Below, in pieces: positions 1 to 11,006 of a stretch of 64,000 nt of DNA. The notes beneath the pieces are model-generated. The model saw nothing but the letters and a program-made list of their open reading frames with translations. It was not told where the DNA came from and did not search any database. Numbering within the stretch: the first letter of the stretch is position 1; every line of letters starts with the position of its first letter. This DNA is from Galerina marginata (lineage: Eukaryota > Basidiomycota > Agaricomycetes > Agaricales > Galerinaceae). The stretch lies in assembly GCA_023014335.1 (NCBI GenBank), contig JAECYW010000023.1, positions 372,001-436,000 of the forward strand, written 5' to 3'. Both the position numbers and the translations under genes were made by a program.

Positions 1-1219
1 GGGGAGCTTTCTTTCCAATGCATCTGTCAAGAGATCTGGCAGTGGAGCTGCAGGGTATGTTGCCCATCTCCATTTTTCATTGTCCCAATTTAAACCATCT
101 TAGCGCCTTGACATTTGAGTCATCGGCTTCTGAAGGCGCAATACTTACCATGCCACTTGGATCAATTTCGGAGGATGTCACAGTCTTTGCTAAGTTTCAA
201 AGATATTTGGCGGCCAATGCTGAGCGGTGCTATAAATTCATCCTCGGTGTCCTGGAGCGTGAGCCACGTAATGGTGAAGTTCTTCTTGTCACGGGCTGGG
301 ATAAAACGAGGGCTTGGGGAATGGCGACGTTCTCGAAGGCAACAGCGCAGCAGGCGCCAGTGCGCCTTCAGTTTTTACCGACGGAGCAGGAAAACATAGG
401 TGTCACCTACGTCTGGGCGTCCTCCGAATATGCTGTAGTCAGAGCTGGACCAGGTGCGAGGGAGAAAGCGAGGATAAGCATGGCCTATCCAGCTCAGGAG
501 GGCGCTGAATATGACAACCAGTGTCTCTTCATTCGTACCATGAATGTCAGCCTTCAAGACGATGTCTGGAAGAAGCTGGAATCTGAGTTCGAGCTTGCTG
601 ACGCTGACAGGCCAAGTAATCCTTTTCATATTCCCGAACTGCGTCTGACCAGGGAAGGTCAAAATTATGCCAGCAGCTCTTCTTCCCAGCCTCTATCTAC
701 GCCACTGCGAGGGCCAGGTGGCATAACTATTTCTACTATAGCAGCTTCTGCTACCAATAACCTGCTAACACCGATACCATATGCTTATCCCATTCAACTT
801 CCGGAGACAAACGTAGTAGGCCCGGATGTGTTTCATCTCCATTTTCATTTCCTAAATGAATTTTTTGCAGAGGACTGAACCCCCCACAAAATGCATCAAC
901 GAGATTTTGTTAAAGGTGAATAAATGGTTTACGCTTAATCCGTATGGTCGAATTCAACCCAACGTTTTAATTATCATAGCTCAAACCTGCTGCGAGGATG
1001 GCGATAACTGAAGATAATGATTGGATCTCAGTCCTACACGAGGTGAAGAACGGAAGCCGTTTGAGGGAAGGCTTTCTGACGAATAATAGGATGATATTGT
1101 TTTCCCAACCGCAGAACAATTATTCGAACGAATTACGGGATCTTATCATATTTCTGAGGACGGAGGTGGGCGTAACACCAGAGGCAAACCTCAAGGCGTT
1201 TGAAACAAAACGCCGTTGA
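1..1219 (+). CDS. LPDG-family protein of unknown function, 5'-partial, 3' end altered by a transposon
   Basis: Supported exons are 104-827, 871-915 and 980-1219, with an uncertain exon ending at 54 before a GTATGT...TTAG intron (55-103). The product has the motif set of the family expanded at 15.9-37.9 kb: GAILTMP near the start, a W/CYKF-type aromatic motif, NGEVLLVTGWDK, then AWGMATF and a conserved NQCLFIR. The small exons TKCINEILLK and MAITEDNDWISVL match the third module of the NACHT-linked genes at 20.4 and 29.0 kb (EMNELV and VALVDDxVW). No NACHT is visible, but the N-terminus lies outside the window. The reading frame runs into the left inverted repeat of the transposon at 1176 and stops inside it at 1217-1219, so the last residues are transposon-derived. 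Function unknown; the family assignment is firm by comparison within the window. Confidence 0.7.
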
Positions 1220-1285
1220 GTCGTTTGGACGGCGTTTGGATCTCGTTTGAAAATAGAGGCCACGTGGGCTCTTTATCTAATCTAC
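1176..1285 (+). repeat. Left terminal inverted repeat of the TAA-flanked transposon
   Basis: A 110 bp repeat with several internal copies of CGTTTGGA/CGTTTGAA and a CACGTG core (GAGGCCACGTGGGCTC). It pairs with 3562-3671 in inverted orientation with few mismatches. Confidence 0.85.
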
Positions 1286-2207
1286 GCATCGGATGAATGA
1301 TGTTTTATCTATTGACCGTAGATAGGCGAAAGATGGATGGAAAACAAATTAATGGTATTAAGAGAGTACATAGGGTTATATACATGATACATAGTCAGTC
1401 CATAGACAACTGTAAGTAGGTAGAATGATGCTATGTAAGGTGAGGCATCAATACCGGGCAGAATGGTGAGGAAAACAAGGCAAGACCAAAGGAAGTGTAC
1501 ATATATTGAAGTGAATTAAAGTGAAGTAGACGAGACATAAAGCTGATAGTGTAGTGAATTTAAAGCAGTATATTCCAACACTTCTGCACGAACTGACGGC
1601 GAATCCGAGGTCTCTCGCAATGCACTTGGCTTCGGGAGACAGAATAACTTTCTCAGCGCCTGTCACGGTGTCGTCAATGGACCATAAGTCGCCAAGCTCC
1701 GTTTTCGACGATCCAAAGAGTGAAACAAAATTTAATGCCTATTTTCTTTCTGCGTTCGTGTTCGCGTCAATTTTTTGCGAGTAGAAAACAGCGATTATTC
1801 TCAGGGCATTGAGTTGGGTTGGGGTCAGTCGCCCGCAAAGACGTACTTGCTTAACGAGCCAATAAACGGCAAATACAAGTCTCAATCACTTCCAAATAAT
1901 CCAGTCCACTTAGTTCACCTTTGCTTTACTTTCTTGTAGTGATAGTCATAGACAATATTTTCATTGGCTCTACGATAGTTGTAGTGTAAGGTTGATATAC
2001 ATAAACTAACTAAATAACGCCAAATCAGGAGGTAGCAGCGAGGTACAGGGAAAGAAAGAAAAATGTGAGGTGTCCATAAAACAATATATCAGATATTGCA
2101 TTTAAATGCAATAAACGACCCAAATAAAAAAGGCAGAGACCAAAACTACCCCTGCTCAATATCCAGTAAATAAGAAGATAAAAAGACGGGAAAAACAGGA
2201 CTCACTA

Positions 2208-3250
2208 CTACAGCTTCATCACAAAGCTGGTCATTGCGAAAGGCCTGCCAAGAATGTTTATTCTCCCACCTACACCACCAACCATCATCCCGAACATGTC
2301 CTCCGCAATGTTTGTGCTTCCATCTCCGTCCGCCGGGCTGCCACCGCCTCTGCTGTCACCCCCTGCACCTGTGCTTCCTCCCCCAATAGACCCCGTGGTG
2401 CTCGAGTCGCCATACACGGTGCCGCACCACGGTCATCATCCAATGACGCCGATGCAAGCACCACAGCCACGTCCAGCAATTTGTCATCGCCATACATGCT
2501 GTCCTCGACGAGTGTGGGGTCGAGGTTTCTGCTGCTCCACTTCCATATCCCCGCATCTCGGCGACAGCAACTCGGGAGTTGCTCCTGGCGTCGGTGCCGC
2601 TACTTATCGTCGTTGCGCACACAAGCACTGCTGCTGCTTGTCTTGGAGTCGGGATGGGTATCAATGTCGAGGAAGAGGAGCGACAGAGAGCGGAACAGGC
2701 AACTACAAGGCACTGGTGGGTGGAGGAGGCGTCGCTGGGGTGGGTATACCTGGGGGTTTGACGGATAAGCAGGGGGCAGTGGGGAGTAGGTGAAGTGAAA
2801 CGAGTCTATGCGACTCGTTTCACGGCGCACAGGGGGTGTCTCCCTCATCCCGGGTCTCCACTCGTGCTCCATTTCCCTGCCGACCCGCTGCCGTCCAACC
2901 GTCGGCCCACAGCCCTCAGATTGGAGGGGGGGCTCACGACGTGGCAGCGCCTCATTCGGCGTTGATTTGCATCGTGAAGCCTGGTTAAAAGACATAGTAT
3001 CAGTTATTAGAAAAAATATGAGTGACAAGAAGTACTTACTTACGTCTTGAAAGGCCTGAGGAGCAGGCGGGCAAACAAGAGAGCCTGGTTGGTGGTGGTT
3101 GAAGGTCAAGATCAACAGCATTGACGGCTGTTGATGCGCCTGGTGCCGCTTTAGGAACGCAATGCGATTGGCTGGAACCCCGGCCCGAGCGGTTGCGGAA
3201 TCATTGTTGTCGGCGAGAACACCTTGAAATGCGTTACAGTGAAGGCCAAA
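2208..3250 (-). pseudogene. Possible captured or decayed coding sequence inside the transposon
   Basis: On the minus strand there is an open stretch reading VPANRIAFLKRHQAHQ. It is followed by a good intron (GTAAGTAAGTAC...TTTAACCAG, splice near 3040/2986) and a further proline/arginine-rich exon to about 2600. A second open stretch with a glycine-rich segment ends at 2208 in FAMTSFVMKL. The two parts cannot be joined into one clean frame, because the frames conflict around 2420-2500. I recognise no domain. It may be a host gene fragment carried by the element, or chance openness of low-complexity DNA. Confidence 0.3.
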
Positions 3251-3561
3251 AAATTGTTTAAGGTTCGCAATTGCATATTTTACAGATTTCTCAACCTAAT
3301 ATGCGCCTCTGATCCAAAATTTTAATGTACAAAGCATGTGTTTTAAAGCCTACGAGCTGAGTCGTGATTCACGGATACCCCGGCGCAATTCACTGTGCTT
3401 CTACGGTTTAAATGTATTTTTACTAGGCAAAAGGAAGGTTTACAAGCAAAAGAATATGACAGTTCCGAATACTCATTAATTTGTTGCCCCCCCAAAAAAA
3501 TCCTTCCCAAAAGGCTCGTGTAACGAGGTATTGCCACGCACCGCAGTGGCCTGTAACCCAA

Positions 3562-3671
3562 GTAGATTAGATAAAGAGGCCACGTGGCCTCTATTTCCAA
3601 ACGACTTCCAAACGCCGTCCAAACGACTCAACGGCGTTTTATTTCAAACGCCTTGAGGTTTGCCTCTGGTG
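3562..3671 (-). repeat. Right terminal inverted repeat of the TAA-flanked transposon
   Basis: Inverted copy of 1176-1285. Here the inner part is a perfect 16 bp palindrome, GAGGCCACGTGGCCTC, which differs from the left repeat by one base. Confidence 0.85.
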
Positions 3672-3674
3672 TAA

Positions 3675-4322
3675 AGGTCTTCCATCTTTGCATCTTGCTG
3701 TTTATTCACATGCTCACTTTCAAGGCGCGGTCTTTCTACGGCGTAAAGGTTCTTCGGTATGTGGCCCTCTTTTCTTCGATCTGCCTGTGTTAACTACGAG
3801 ATCAGTCAAGTCCTGGCCATACCAAGTGACAGTGAATCTTGACCAATTGCAAGTGAGGAAGTGATAGCCGCAGTTTAGGCTACTCCAGGCTCCTCCTCAC
3901 TCTCCGAACGGTTACCGGCCTAGGGGAGAAGGATTTTCTTCTTGTTTTGGGCACATAATGGCATTACAACGCCCAAAGACCATAATTGGGAAGGGAACAT
4001 TCCCTTATACGGAATGCTCATTCCCAGGGTCAAATACGGATTCGAGAATTGTATTCAATCTACTTGTCTTCATCACCGACCATATCAACGACTAACGGGT
4101 GACGTTGCTTCTTCTGATACCATCTACATACTATAGCTGTCAGAGGCAAGGAGGCAATTGGCTCAAGTTGACGACAGACAGCCAGGCTCCAAAGATCATC
4201 GATCATCATCATTGTGATAGATTATGATGCACAACATTCTATTTTTTCGAGTGGTGATAAAAGATATACAAGGGAGTCCAGCCATACCGTTCTGAGCCCT
4301 TCAACACCTCACTGCGTCGACA
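3675..4322. other. Intergenic; residual 3' end of the interrupted LPDG-family gene at its left edge
   Basis: If the transposon and one TAA are removed, the frame of the upstream gene continues from 3675 as KVFHLCILL and stops at 3793, so 3675-3793 may hold its original C-terminal codons or its 3' UTR. The rest is intergenic with no coding signal; it must contain the promoter of the gene at 4323. Confidence 0.4.
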
Positions 4323-5595
4323 ATGTCCCAAGTATCTGGAGAATCGCAGGCGATTGATATATCGAAGGACACGTCTGACCTGAATTCCGCGATATTATGG
4401 GTTTTCTTCGCTGGTATCTGACAATCTACCTTCCAACGCGTTACTCCTTGAACTAACTTACCACGTTACAGGCATTTACACAATGTTTTTTGCCAATACC
4501 GTCTATGCATATGGCACGTCCTCCTTGCTAGGTTATTCCCCACTTATGAAATTGACGATACTTGATAGTGACCAAGGGCAAGGCCCAGCGTCTGCTCGTC
4601 GTCACTACCATTACGGCCATATATGTCATTTCTATGCTCCAGGTGGGCACATTGTGGTGGATAACCATATGGCAGTTTGCCGAACGTGGGGGCGACGATC
4701 CCATTTGGTGGAGTGCTCTTCAGGATTTCAACGGATTGACCATCTATATTCTCAGTGATATTCTCCTCGTTAGTAAAAAAAATTTCATATCTCCAGACAC
4801 AGCTGATGTTCAAGTACTCGATCAAAACATAGATATGGCGTTGTTTTTCTCTATACAACGGTTCATTTCGTGTAATGGCACTGCCATTCGTTCTGTTGGT
4901 GGCAGAGATATGTAAGCCTTTTCTTTTGAAGCGGCTAGAAGGGTTTTCATAGCACTGATAAAATTCTACCGAAATTAGGTCTTATGATATCGACAGTAGC
5001 CTACCGAGCACTAACGGACGAGGGTGCGACTACTAGTAAAGCAGATGCACTGAGGGGGAACGGATTGTATCTGGCCACGTACATCACCAGCCTTTTCGCC
5101 AGTGTGCTAGCGACATCGCTGATCTCATATCGAATCTACTCAACCTCCAAACGGAACGACAACTCGGTAGGAAGGTTCAAGCCCATCCTCAGAATCATAA
5201 CCGAATCTTCCCTGTTCTCTTCACTTTCTCTGCTGGTCTCGATCATTGACTGCATCGTGGACGACGCCACTTTCAACGGCTCTGTCAACGTAACTGTATA
5301 TGCATTCGATGACTACATTTTTGCTCTCGCAGTTTTAATCTCTGTGAGCGAATCTTACTTCATTTAAAGACACAATGTGCTAAATTGAACATAGGCCTTA
5401 GCACCGACCATCATGGTCGCTCGCGTCGCCCAGCTAACGCCCGATAAGACCCATGCAGTAGTAATCTCTCCCATGTCGGGTTATCAATACCGTGACAAAG
5501 GACATTCTACGTCATACGACGACCCCGGAGATTCGATGGGAAGTCTTACAGTGCTGGAGCATGGAGGAAATGGGTTCCCCGCAAAAATGATATGA
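4323..5595 (+). CDS. Seven-transmembrane-like integral membrane protein, function unknown
   Basis: Six exons (4323-4413, 4472-4513, 4569-4768, 4833-4911, 4979-5343, 5395-5595) give a 325-residue protein in one frame. Hydrophobic segments include ILWVFFAGIYTMFFA, LVVTTITAIYVISM, ILSDILLIWRC, MALPFVLLVAEI, a long segment around LATYITSLFASVLATSL and ALAVLISALAPTIMVARV. The LxDxxLIWRC motif followed by a basic loop and PxxLLVAE is characteristic of a large mushroom family of unannotated seven-TM proteins, known from general experience of such genomes. The second intron (4514-4568) needs a GC donor. The C-terminus is uncertain: another frame stays open to 5699 and could be used by an alternative last splice. 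Confidence 0.72.
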
Positions 5596-6139
5596 AAAGA
5601 GAATTGCCTCGAGGTATATTTGTTCATGTACATTACGAAGAACGCGTCCAACAACTGAGGGCAGAATTACAGGTAAGGACGAAGCACGAAAAGGATTAGC
5701 TGGACATTAGTACCGGTATAGTTTTTCAGACAGATCAATGAAGCGTGAAGTGGGAACGAAGCTGTCGTCAGTGGGGATTCGCGTCTCTGCAAACTCTTAA
5801 GCATAGTGAAAATTCGAGACAGTTCGTTACAACCAGGGAAATGGTGTACCTTGGCAAGACGCCGACGCTTTCTTGCCCGAATTCGACCTAGACGTCGATC
5901 CACATGAAAAGCGTTGTGCAATATTTATTCGCGGCATGCTATGAATCCTGTCTCATGGACAAAGGACACCGACCGCCTCGGTTTGTTCCCCATTTCAATC
6001 CTCTTTATACAAAGGGTTCTAACATCAGTCAAGCCATAACCGCTCTCACTCAGACTTAGGCTTGGATGGACGACTGAACAGGTCGAAGAAGTTGAGCTCG
6101 GACGACTACGTTCAGGACGTCAGCACCATGAGTATGAGG
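5596..6139. other. Intergenic between convergent genes
   Basis: Up to about 5699 an alternative frame (RGIFVHVHYEERVQQL) remains open and may belong to the upstream membrane protein. Beyond that I see no supported gene. Confidence 0.35.
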
Positions 6140-6785
6140 TCAAAAATGATACACTACTCGGTGACGAACCTTTTTGACAACAGCATTGGCCGATGAAGGT
6201 GGTGGTCCCGTGTCCGAGTCAGAGGGACCACTCGCCGACTCGGAGGCCCTTCTTGCTCGCTCTTTCTTATACAACCAGTACCCCAAACACCCTGCTCCAA
6301 CGACCAGTGTGATGCCCCCCACAGCCAGACCAACGGGAGATGCAATAACAGCTGTGGCACCGAAAGACTGCAGGGTGGAGAACACGCCTGTGGTGAATGC
6401 CCCATAGGCTGAAGACTGGATAGCTGCCGCTATAGAACCTAGAAAATATAGATGTAATCAAAGAAATGGTCAGCGGGGACTATGTACGACTCCGAGAAAC
6501 CCACGAACCTGCTATAACTCCAGAAACGGTCCAACCGAGAGCGTTGACGACGGCGACGGCCAACGAAGGAAGGAGAACTGCAAGTCCTGCCGCCATAAGG
6601 CTCCCGCCCAGCATCCCCACGATGTTCTTCCGGATGATATCGACGACCTTTTCCAAGACACGGGCGGTCACCAGTGTACCGACAGCCAGCCCAGGGACTT
6701 GATCGCGGATGAGGCGCACCAGGGCGTCTACGATTGGCCTGGGTGCTATGGGCGGTTCGGGACGGGAGAGGCTAATATTCGACAT
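6140..6785 (-). CDS. Interferon-induced 6-16/27 (ISG12)-like small membrane protein
   Basis: Exon 1 is 6785-6509 and exon 2 is 6438-6140, giving 191 residues. Across the splice the sequence reads GVIAGSIAAAIQSSAYG, then GVFSTLQSFGATAVI. This is the core signature of the Ifi-6-16 family (glycine/alanine-rich, GxxAGSxAAxxQS and LQSxGA). Two hydrophobic hairpin-like stretches (LLPSLAVAVVNALGWTV and PVGLAVGGITLVVGAGCLGYWLY) flank it, followed by a basic KKERARR stop-transfer and a Ser/Pro-rich tail. In animals these proteins sit in mitochondrial, ER or nuclear membranes and modulate apoptosis and innate responses; the fungal role is not established. The N-terminal 60 residues are amphipathic and unassigned. 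Confidence 0.75.
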
Positions 6786-7935
6786 CGCGGTTTCAGTGAG
6801 CTTTTTTTGAGGGGAAAGATAGGAATAGACGGGATGATGGAGAGCAAAGGGTGGTTTGATTCGAAGCTGGTCATATAGAGAAATAGACGCTCATATTTTA
6901 TCGCAAGTCTTCGGGCTTCGGATGGTTGGAGATAGAAGTTAAGAAGCCATATCGAACTTGGCTTGATAGGACTCCGATTCGGTCCAGGCTTCTTCTGAGA
7001 ATTTTAGGCTACCTCATTTAAGTAAAAATTTGGCGCCCTGTATGATATCGGACACAGGCCCACTGGGTGAGCAAGACCTCACCAGATCTCAAGAAAAATT
7101 CAAGTAGAAAATGGGAGGAGCGCGTCGGTAAAAGGCTAAAAGCACAAGCACCTATAAGCAAGACCAAAGCAAGACAGGACAGAACGAAACCCGATGAGGC
7201 GAGAAAGGTACAACACTAGCTTGAAGCAGGACAGAGTCCGTTAGACAGTTGGCAGTGTTGACTGTGGCGGCACGGAGGAACGTGATGTGGATGTGCCAGG
7301 ATGTTTAAACTTTGAGCTCGGACGAGACGAGCCGGACCTAAACATAGCACAAATCACAAGAACCCCATTGGCTGCCTACCGAAATAAAAACAAAACTAGT
7401 CCAGAACCAACCCAGTCTCAACCAGAACACCGAACACGAAACCTGGACGCATCTACACCGTACAAGTATCCTCCAAAAAGCCAGACCAAACGAAAAGAGC
7501 ACACGCAACGCACGTCAACACCAGGGTCCAGCAGTCCGACTTCGAAGTTCGAGATGATGAATTTTGATTCTGTCTATGCAAAGCAATATAATGAAGTTAA
7601 AAAGTAAAGAAAGTTGAAAGCGAGAAGGGAAGAGAGTATGAAGGGACTTGCTATAAAAACAATGGGTTCAGAAGAAGTAACAAGGAGGAAGGTTTTGAAC
7701 GAGGATGAAAAAAAGGCGAAGGGTTGATGGTGTTCGCCTTGGAGTCGGGTTGTAAAGAGTTCTTCGAATTAGGTTCAGAAAACTTTTTGGTTGATCCTTA
7801 AAAACTGGCGGAGGGGAACGAGGAGAAAGGGAACGAGGAGAAAGAGACTTCCATGCCCATGCTTGCTTGATAGGTATTGCATTTAGTAGAGTATTGAATT
7901 CGGTAGAGAGAGTCCGGTATGCGGTAATTCGTAAT
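6786..7935. other. Intergenic, no convincing gene
   Basis: The region contains low-complexity, lysine/threonine-rich open sequence around 7287-7607 on the plus strand, without introns, domains or a paralogue. I treat it as non-coding. It lies between the 5' end of the ISG12-like gene and the 3' end of the cytochrome oxidase gene. Confidence 0.4.
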
Positions 7936-8887
7936 CTACTCTTGGACGAAGCCCTTTCCTTTGTATCCTTCTGATGAGATACCTATAGAGAATAAGCGTG
8001 TTAGTAACTGAAGTGATCCACAGCGATAAGAGGAGCTGAAGAGAGGAAGGAAGGCATGGAGCAGACAAGACGACGGCGACGGAGGCAAAAGCAAGGAGCG
8101 GAAATAAACACGACCGCGCCGACCTCCGAAGTCAAACCAAAACCAAACCAACCAACAGCCGAACATGCAGAAAAGAAACACGTACCTGTGATAGGGTTAA
8201 TCTTCATCTCGAGCGCACGCTCGTTCGAGGCCTCCTGCCATTCCTTGGTCAACGTCTTTGGCGGAGGCGCAGCTATAAATAGTAAAAAAAGGAAACCATA
8301 AGTCGGAAGCCTTCAGGAGAGAAAGAGAATGAACAACGCACCATAGTGGTGGAGCGTGTAGAACAGCACACCAGCCGCGCCGACGAGGAGAGTGGTCGCA
8401 GCCGCGATCTTGAAGTTGTCTCCTGGCTGGCTAACGGGGGACCTAGGACCGTGAGGGCCGAACGCCACGTAGTACGCTGTTCGCGAGGGGACAAAGCAGG
8501 TCAGCATAGCACACAAAAAACGCGGTTCTCAACCCAAGAAAAGAGGCGCCACCCACCAGCCTTCTTCTCATCCAACGACAACTCCTTCCAGTCCTTCTGC
8601 TGCACCACCTCAAGCTGCTCATGCACCGACACCTTCTCCTCCGCAGACATCTTCGCCCACTGCGCCTCGATGTTCGACAGCGGGATCGGGGCAGCCCGGG
8701 TGTTCAAAGTCGACGTCGCAGTCGCGGTGGAGGAACCGGCGTGGCTGCTGCTGCTGGAACTAGAAGCGACCTCGACGTGGTTCGCGGTAGCCGTCGCGAG
8801 GCACCGGCGCTGAGCCTGCGCGGGGGTAGCGGCGGCTCTGAGAGCAGAGGCGGTGGGGACTGAGCGCGCCAGGCGGAGAGCGTGCAT
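7936..8887 (-). CDS. Cytochrome c oxidase subunit IV (fungal Cox4/Cox5 type), mitochondrial
   Basis: Four exons (8887-8557, 8476-8342, 8272-8186, 7982-7936) give 199 residues. The N-terminus is rich in Arg, Ala and Ser (MHALRLARSVPTASALRAA), as expected for a mitochondrial presequence. The matrix part has QWAKMSAEEKVSVHEQ and a KDWKELSLDEKKAAYYVAFGP motif typical of subunit IV. One transmembrane helix follows (AAATTLLVGAAGVLFYTL), then an intermembrane-space tail with LTKEWQEASNE and a final GKGFVQE. The subunit belongs to the nuclear-encoded set of complex IV in the inner membrane and modulates its activity. The last intron is long for this window (7983-8185, 203 nt). The family identity is clear; mushroom genes are variously named cox4 or cox5. 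Confidence 0.92.
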
Positions 8888-9338
8888 GTTTTATGGCCCT
8901 TTTAAGTATGGAGAATCTAGGAGGGAGGGCAGGGAGCAAGCCGAGGGCTTTTTCTAAATAGCGAGGGTGGAAAAGAAATAGTGGTGGGAAAAGCAAAATT
9001 GCGGGCGAAAAGGTCTCATCCGGGGCAAGCCGGGTTCGCCCTATCACTGTCACTTTTTGATGGTAAACGGGAGGGGTCTAGATTGCGGGTAACGAAATAT
9101 TCGTGTATTCATTTCGTTACTCTTTTACGTAGAAGGTAGACAGACAAAAGTATTCGTTCGTTCGAGAAATTTGAATTTGAATTTGAAGAAAGAAGAAAAG
9201 AAAAAGGGAATGAACGGGGTCAAGATAAAAGCATGAAGAATGAGATGAGCAGCAATGGAGCATAATGTGATACAGAGTCAAGTACGACAACGACAACAAG
9301 AAATCTCCTCCCCCCGTCGTTCCAGCTGCGTGTTGGGT

Positions 9339-11006
9339 TTAGGCAGCGGCGTCGCTGGCACCGACTCCCGGGCAGTCGCGGGAGATGTGCCCTTCGGAGC
9401 CGCACGTGTAGCACGCACGCTTCTGGGGTTGCGGGCAGTCCCTGCTGATGTGACCCTAGACGAGGAAATCAAAATCGATGTCTGTGTAACAATCAAAGGA
9501 AAAAAGAGACGTACAGTGCCCGAGCAGTTGTAGCACTTCGAGCCTTGTACGCAGTCGCGGGACAGATGGCCTACACCACCGCACGAGTAGCTAAAAACAA
9601 CCAGCTCGTCAGAAGGACACTTCACGACTCGAAGAAGGGGGCTAAGCCGAACCAGGTTTTCTGCGACCCACCACCAAACGAGCCATACCCTCCTCCTCCT
9701 CCACCACCACCAGAGGAAGCCTCAGGGCAAGCACGCGCGATATGCCCAACCTTGCCGCACTTGTAGCATTCAGTACCAGAGGAACCACCACCGCTGCTCC
9801 ATCCTCCGCCGCCGCCGCCAGTGGCAGCTTCAGGGCAGTCTCGGGACTAAAGGACCATTAGATGCGACAGAAAACTGGCAGCATGTAAAACAAACTTACG
9901 ATGTGTCCTTCCTGACCGCACTTGTAGCACGACTTGGCCTTCGCAGGAGCACTGCAGTCACGGGATACGTGGCCGTCCGCACCACCTATCAAATTCGCAG
10001 AAAGGAAGGAAGGAAGGAAGAAGGTTAATAATGCGATAAAACACAGTTCGGCGAAAAAGGCTCACAGTTGTAGCTGAGAAATGATACAAATAGAAATGAT
10101 CAGCACCAGATCATCCTCGTAAGGCGAAAAGCAAGTAGCAAAAAAATAAACACGCAAATCATCCAATTCTCTCGGCGAGAAACCGATTGCATGGTCCGCA
10201 TTCATGAGATAAGAAATTTCATTTACCAGGTAGGAGTTCCGGCCTTGGGGCAGTTCGCTGCTTGATGGCCGACTGTAACAGAGGTAAGACACGCATTCAC
10301 GGACGAGGGCAGAGTAGTAGTAGCAGCAGCAGCAAAACAACAATGGGTAGGAGTGGGAGAGGAGGGGCGTGGCGATGACGATAGGAGCAGGAGCGGCCGC
10401 GAGGACGGACAACACGTATGAAAAAAAGAATATATTGACGGTCCACAGTGACGAGATGGCGTATGCAAGCTATGTTCCGACAATCCGACATGACGAGCAT
10501 GGAGGTCGACGATAGGGGAACGTAGAAGCTCTCGTGGGTAACCCAAAAAACCACAACCAGAAATTGAAGGAAGGAAGGAAAAAGGGGGAGGAAAGGGTGA
10601 TAGAAAAAAACGCCAAGCGGAAGAAAAACAAGCAAAGACACGAAGATCCGTGCATTCACCCGTGTAAAAATAGAATTTTTGGAGAGCAGGAGATAAAGAT
10701 AGGAAAAACGTAGGAGGTAACGGGGAGGAAGGTCGGTAAAGGATACGAGTGCCCCACGACGCTGACGTCGACGGTCAGACGGCGTAGAAGAGGCAAGCGA
10801 AAAACGGGTGCTGGCAATGTTGAACCGCCTACACCAGGCAATGCTCCGCGGGGGCAGCACATTGAGGAGAGCGAAGACAGAACCCGAAAAGAAAAGAAAG
10901 TCTCCTCAAGCCGTGGAAAGAAGGAAGGAAAGGGGGGGGAACATCAACGACAACAACGACAACACGCACAACCACCGCAGTTGAAACATCCGCGAGCACC
11001 AGACAT
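9339..11006 (-). CDS. CNBP/Gis2-type protein with seven CCHC zinc knuckles
   Basis: Exons read from the minus strand are 11006-about 10994, 10272-10227, 10073-10066 (only 8 nt), 9985-9900, 9846-9653, 9590-9515 and 9455-9339. The knuckles are [70 protein letters not shown] and [14 protein letters not shown], plus a first one that starts CFNC and ends GHQAANC. Glycine-rich linkers between knuckles 3-5 resemble RGG-type linkers. Such proteins (human CNBP, yeast Gis2, fission yeast Byr3) bind single-stranded nucleic acid and act on mRNA translation. The start [10 protein letters not shown] is at 11006. The junction of exons 1 and 2 is the only weak point: it leaves the first knuckle one or two residues short, so another tiny exon may lie in the roughly 720 nt first intron. 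Confidence 0.88.

Larger units (their letters stand above)
1173..3674. mobile_element. Non-autonomous DNA transposon with 110 bp terminal inverted repeats
   Basis: Positions 1176-1285 and 3562-3671 are near-identical inverted repeats, each starting CACCAGAGGCAAACCTC at the outer end. The bases immediately outside are TAA on both sides (1173-1175 and 3672-3674), a 3 bp target duplication. A TAA duplication is typical of PIF/Harbinger elements, but the termini are not diagnostic and no transposase is recognisable inside, so the superfamily is tentative. The interior (about 2.3 kb) is AT-rich on the left and holds a proline/glycine-rich segment on the right with possible minus-strand coding sequence. 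The insertion lies in the coding end of the gene at 1-1219. Confidence 0.8.

Noticed and set aside
2254..2793. Plus-strand proline-rich open frame inside the first transposon
   Set aside because: Low-complexity composition, no domain, and the opposite strand has a better protein-like signal with an intron.
7287..7607. 106-codon plus-strand open frame
   Set aside because: Polar, repetitive composition, no intron support, no similarity to anything recognised.
10000..10022. GGAA tandem run as a special element
   Set aside because: A short microsatellite inside an intron of the CNBP gene; no further structure.
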